Assembly: GCA_963511305.1 (NCBI GenBank)
Contig: CAUPIJ010000001.1
Location: 62,001-126,000, forward strand
Length of the DNA stretch: 64,000 nt
Direction: 5' to 3'
From: Propionimicrobium sp963511305
GTDB lineage: Bacteria > Actinomycetota > Actinomycetes > Propionibacteriales > Propionibacteriaceae
Below, one piece after another: positions 62,832 to 64,000 of this stretch. Each line of letters begins with the position of its first letter. Position 1 is the first letter of the stretch. Made by a program: the position numbers and the translations under genes. The notes beneath the pieces are model-generated. The model did no database searches, was not told the DNA's origin, and worked only from the letters and a program-made list of their open reading frames with translations.

Positions 62832-63269
62832 ATGGAAAACTCTGATCTGTTCACCTGCATCGACCACATCGCTTACGTGTGCCCCGACGCCGAAGAGGCT
62901 GCTAAGCACTACACCGAGGTGCTCGGTTTTCACGAACTGCACCGCGAGGTTAACGACGAACAGGGCGTTTTCGAGATCATGCTGGCTCCTGCTAAAGAGC
63001 TGACTCCTCACATGACCCAGATTCAGATCATTTCGCCCACGCGTGAGGACGCCACCACGGCGAAGTGGCTGAGCAAGAACCGTCCTGGCTTGCACCACAT
63101 GGCGTGGCGCTGCGAAGACATCGAGGCTGTTTCCAAGGTTCTGCGCGAGCGCGACATGGTACTGCTCTACGATGAGCCTCGCATCGGCACCGGCGGCTCG
63201 AAGATCAACTTCCTCCACCCGAAGTCGGGCAAGGGTGTGCTGATCGAGATCGTCCAGCCAGGCAAATAA
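62832..63269 (+). CDS. mce: Methylmalonyl-CoA epimerase (VOC fold)
   Basis: Interconverts (2R)- and (2S)-methylmalonyl-CoA. It has 145 residues and two beta-alpha-beta-beta-beta modules. Expected metal ligands fall in CIDHIAYVC, TQIQIISP, GLHHMAWRCED and VLIEIVQP. It implies use or formation of propionyl/succinyl-CoA, but the mutase and carboxylase genes are not in the window. A general glyoxalase-fold enzyme is the alternative, less likely given the motif match. Confidence 0.88.
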   Translation: MENSDLFTCIDHIAYVCPDAEEAAKHYTEVLGFHELHREVNDEQGVFEIMLAPAKELTPHMTQIQIISPTREDATTAKWLSKNRPGLHHMAWRCEDIEAVSKVLRERDMVLLYDEPRIGTGGSKINFLHPKSGKGVLIEIVQPGK

Positions 63270-63276
63270 TTTATCC

Positions 63277-63314
63277 AGAGGGTGGGCAGCTGTTAGTAGC
63301 TGCCCACCCTCTTT
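63277..63314. terminator. Bidirectional terminator between mce and the LpqB-like gene
   Basis: A 15-bp perfect stem (63277-63291 with 63298-63312) and loop GTTAGT, followed by TT on plus; it occupies almost the whole 47-bp convergent gap. Confidence 0.9.
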
Positions 63315-63316
63315 GT

Positions 63317-64000
63317 CTACTCAGACTTGACCACGTAGCTGACGTCAGAGATTTCCTGCGCGTAGACCGGCCATCGGTACTGCTCCTCGAAGTGAAGCAC
63401 CCTAGCGGTATTCGTTATCGCTAGCAGGGAGGTCAGCGGGCCGCGCTTCTGAGCCGCGAGCTTCACGGTTTCGACGTCGCCGTAAGGGCCCAGGGAGCTC
63501 AGAGCCGAGGCATCGGAATCTGTGGCGAAAATTTCCGTCCGATCTTCTGTTACTCCCAAGAGCAGTAGGTTACTTCCGGAGCTCCAGGCCACGTCTGAAA
63601 CCGAATTGATCTTCCCCTCATTCCAGTTCAGCGGTATCTCGCGCCAGCCGTCGACAGATAGTTCCTTCGAGTTATCGATCCTGACCAGGCCGAAGCTCTT
63701 TCCTCTATCATCGTTGACCGAAAGCGCCCCATAAACCCCGTCGGGTGAAATCGCCAACGCAGCGATCTTTCGTCCCTGCAAGGCCTTAGTTTGTCGAGAA
63801 GCTACGGTGCCGTCTTCGGAAAGACGGAATATCGTTGGCTCACCCTCGATGTCGCCGAGCCACCAAAGGTAGCTGGCCGCATACTGCAAAGATCTAATGT
63901 TGCTGCCGGTGAATACCCTCTCCGGCGGCTCCGCGTTTCTGCTCAACCAGATTTCTCGATCACCTTCAGCGATCACAGCGATGTCTGCATTCTGGCCGGC
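63317..64000 (-). CDS. lpqB: LpqB-like beta-propeller lipoprotein, C-terminal part
   Basis: The frame is open to the right window edge (about 227 residues seen, amino end missing). Repeating beta-strand blades are visible: DREIWLSRNAEPPERVFTG, YLWWLGDIEGEPTIFRLSEDG, IAALAISPDGVYGALSVN, VSDVAWSSGSNLLLLGV. This pattern and actinobacterial context match the C-terminal propeller of LpqB, the lipoprotein that modulates the MtrAB two-component system. The signal peptide, lipobox and mtrB neighbour would be outside the window, so the call is tentative. Confidence 0.65.
   Translation of the reverse strand, partial: AGQNADIAVIAEGDREIWLSRNAEPPERVFTGSNIRSLQYAASYLWWLGDIEGEPTIFRLSEDGTVASRQTKALQGRKIAALAISPDGVYGALSVNDDRGKSFGLVRIDNSKELSVDGWREIPLNWNEGKINSVSDVAWSSGSNLLLLGVTEDRTEIFATDSDASALSSLGPYGDVETVKLAAQKRGPLTSLLAITNTARVLHFEEQYRWPVYAQEISDVSYVVKSE

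Overview
This window reads as a compact chromosomal segment of an actinobacterium (Actinomycetota). The evidence is the PriA-type HisA with no TrpF beside TrpCBA, the maltosyltransferase GlgE, an LpqB-like lipoprotein, a DnaE-type replicase next to the histidine operon, GatCAB with a bacterial AspRS carrying His31, and many starts that look leaderless. Base composition is clearly GC-rich but was not computed. I cannot name a family or genus. I see no insertion sequence, prophage, CRISPR array, tRNA or rRNA gene.

Almost everything from 1 to about 51.9 kb is on the minus strand, in long tightly packed operons, many with 1-11 bp gene overlaps. Read in transcription order they are: gatC-gatA-gatB (49.9-46.6 kb); hisI-trpC-trpB-trpA-lgt-dnaE-membrane protein (46.5-38.3 kb); hisD-hisC-hisB-hisH-priA-GNAT-yebC-ruvC-ruvA-ruvB-yajC-secD-secF-apt-rel (38.3-23.5 kb); metallo-hydrolase-hisS-aspS-phosphatase-rarA (22.1-15.9 kb); alaS-ruvX-mltG-tetR-aroC-aroK-aroB-paiB-like (14.8-6.4 kb); and efp-nusB-carA-carB-pyrD (6.2-0 kb, pyrD cut by the window edge). 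Three single plus-strand genes interrupt this: a BrkB/YihY membrane protein, a DUF349 coiled-coil protein and a small VTT-like membrane protein.

From 52.2 kb the direction switches to plus. A glycogen/alpha-glucan block glgX-glgE-glgB is preceded by tandem sigma70-like promoters in a 361-bp gap. It is followed by brnQ, a YciI-like gene, a minus-strand thioredoxin-fold/TPR protein, phosphoglucomutase and methylmalonyl-CoA epimerase. A minus-strand LpqB-like gene runs off the right edge. Phosphoglucomutase, GlgE, GlgB and GlgX together cover glucose-6-P/glucose-1-P exchange, chain extension from maltose-1-phosphate, branching and debranching.

The window is mainly housekeeping. I found no convincing new multi-gene system. 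The points worth a second look are: at least eleven transcription-unit starts with a -10 hexamer exactly 6-7 nt before the start codon; three of five convergent gene pairs sharing a 4-bp CTAR stop overlap; a TetR gene sitting where many actinobacteria have aroE; the absence of hisF, trpF and trpE beside the his/trp genes; an EF-P tip loop that departs from the actinobacterial PGKGP pattern; and GlgE beside a debranching enzyme without TreS/Pep2.
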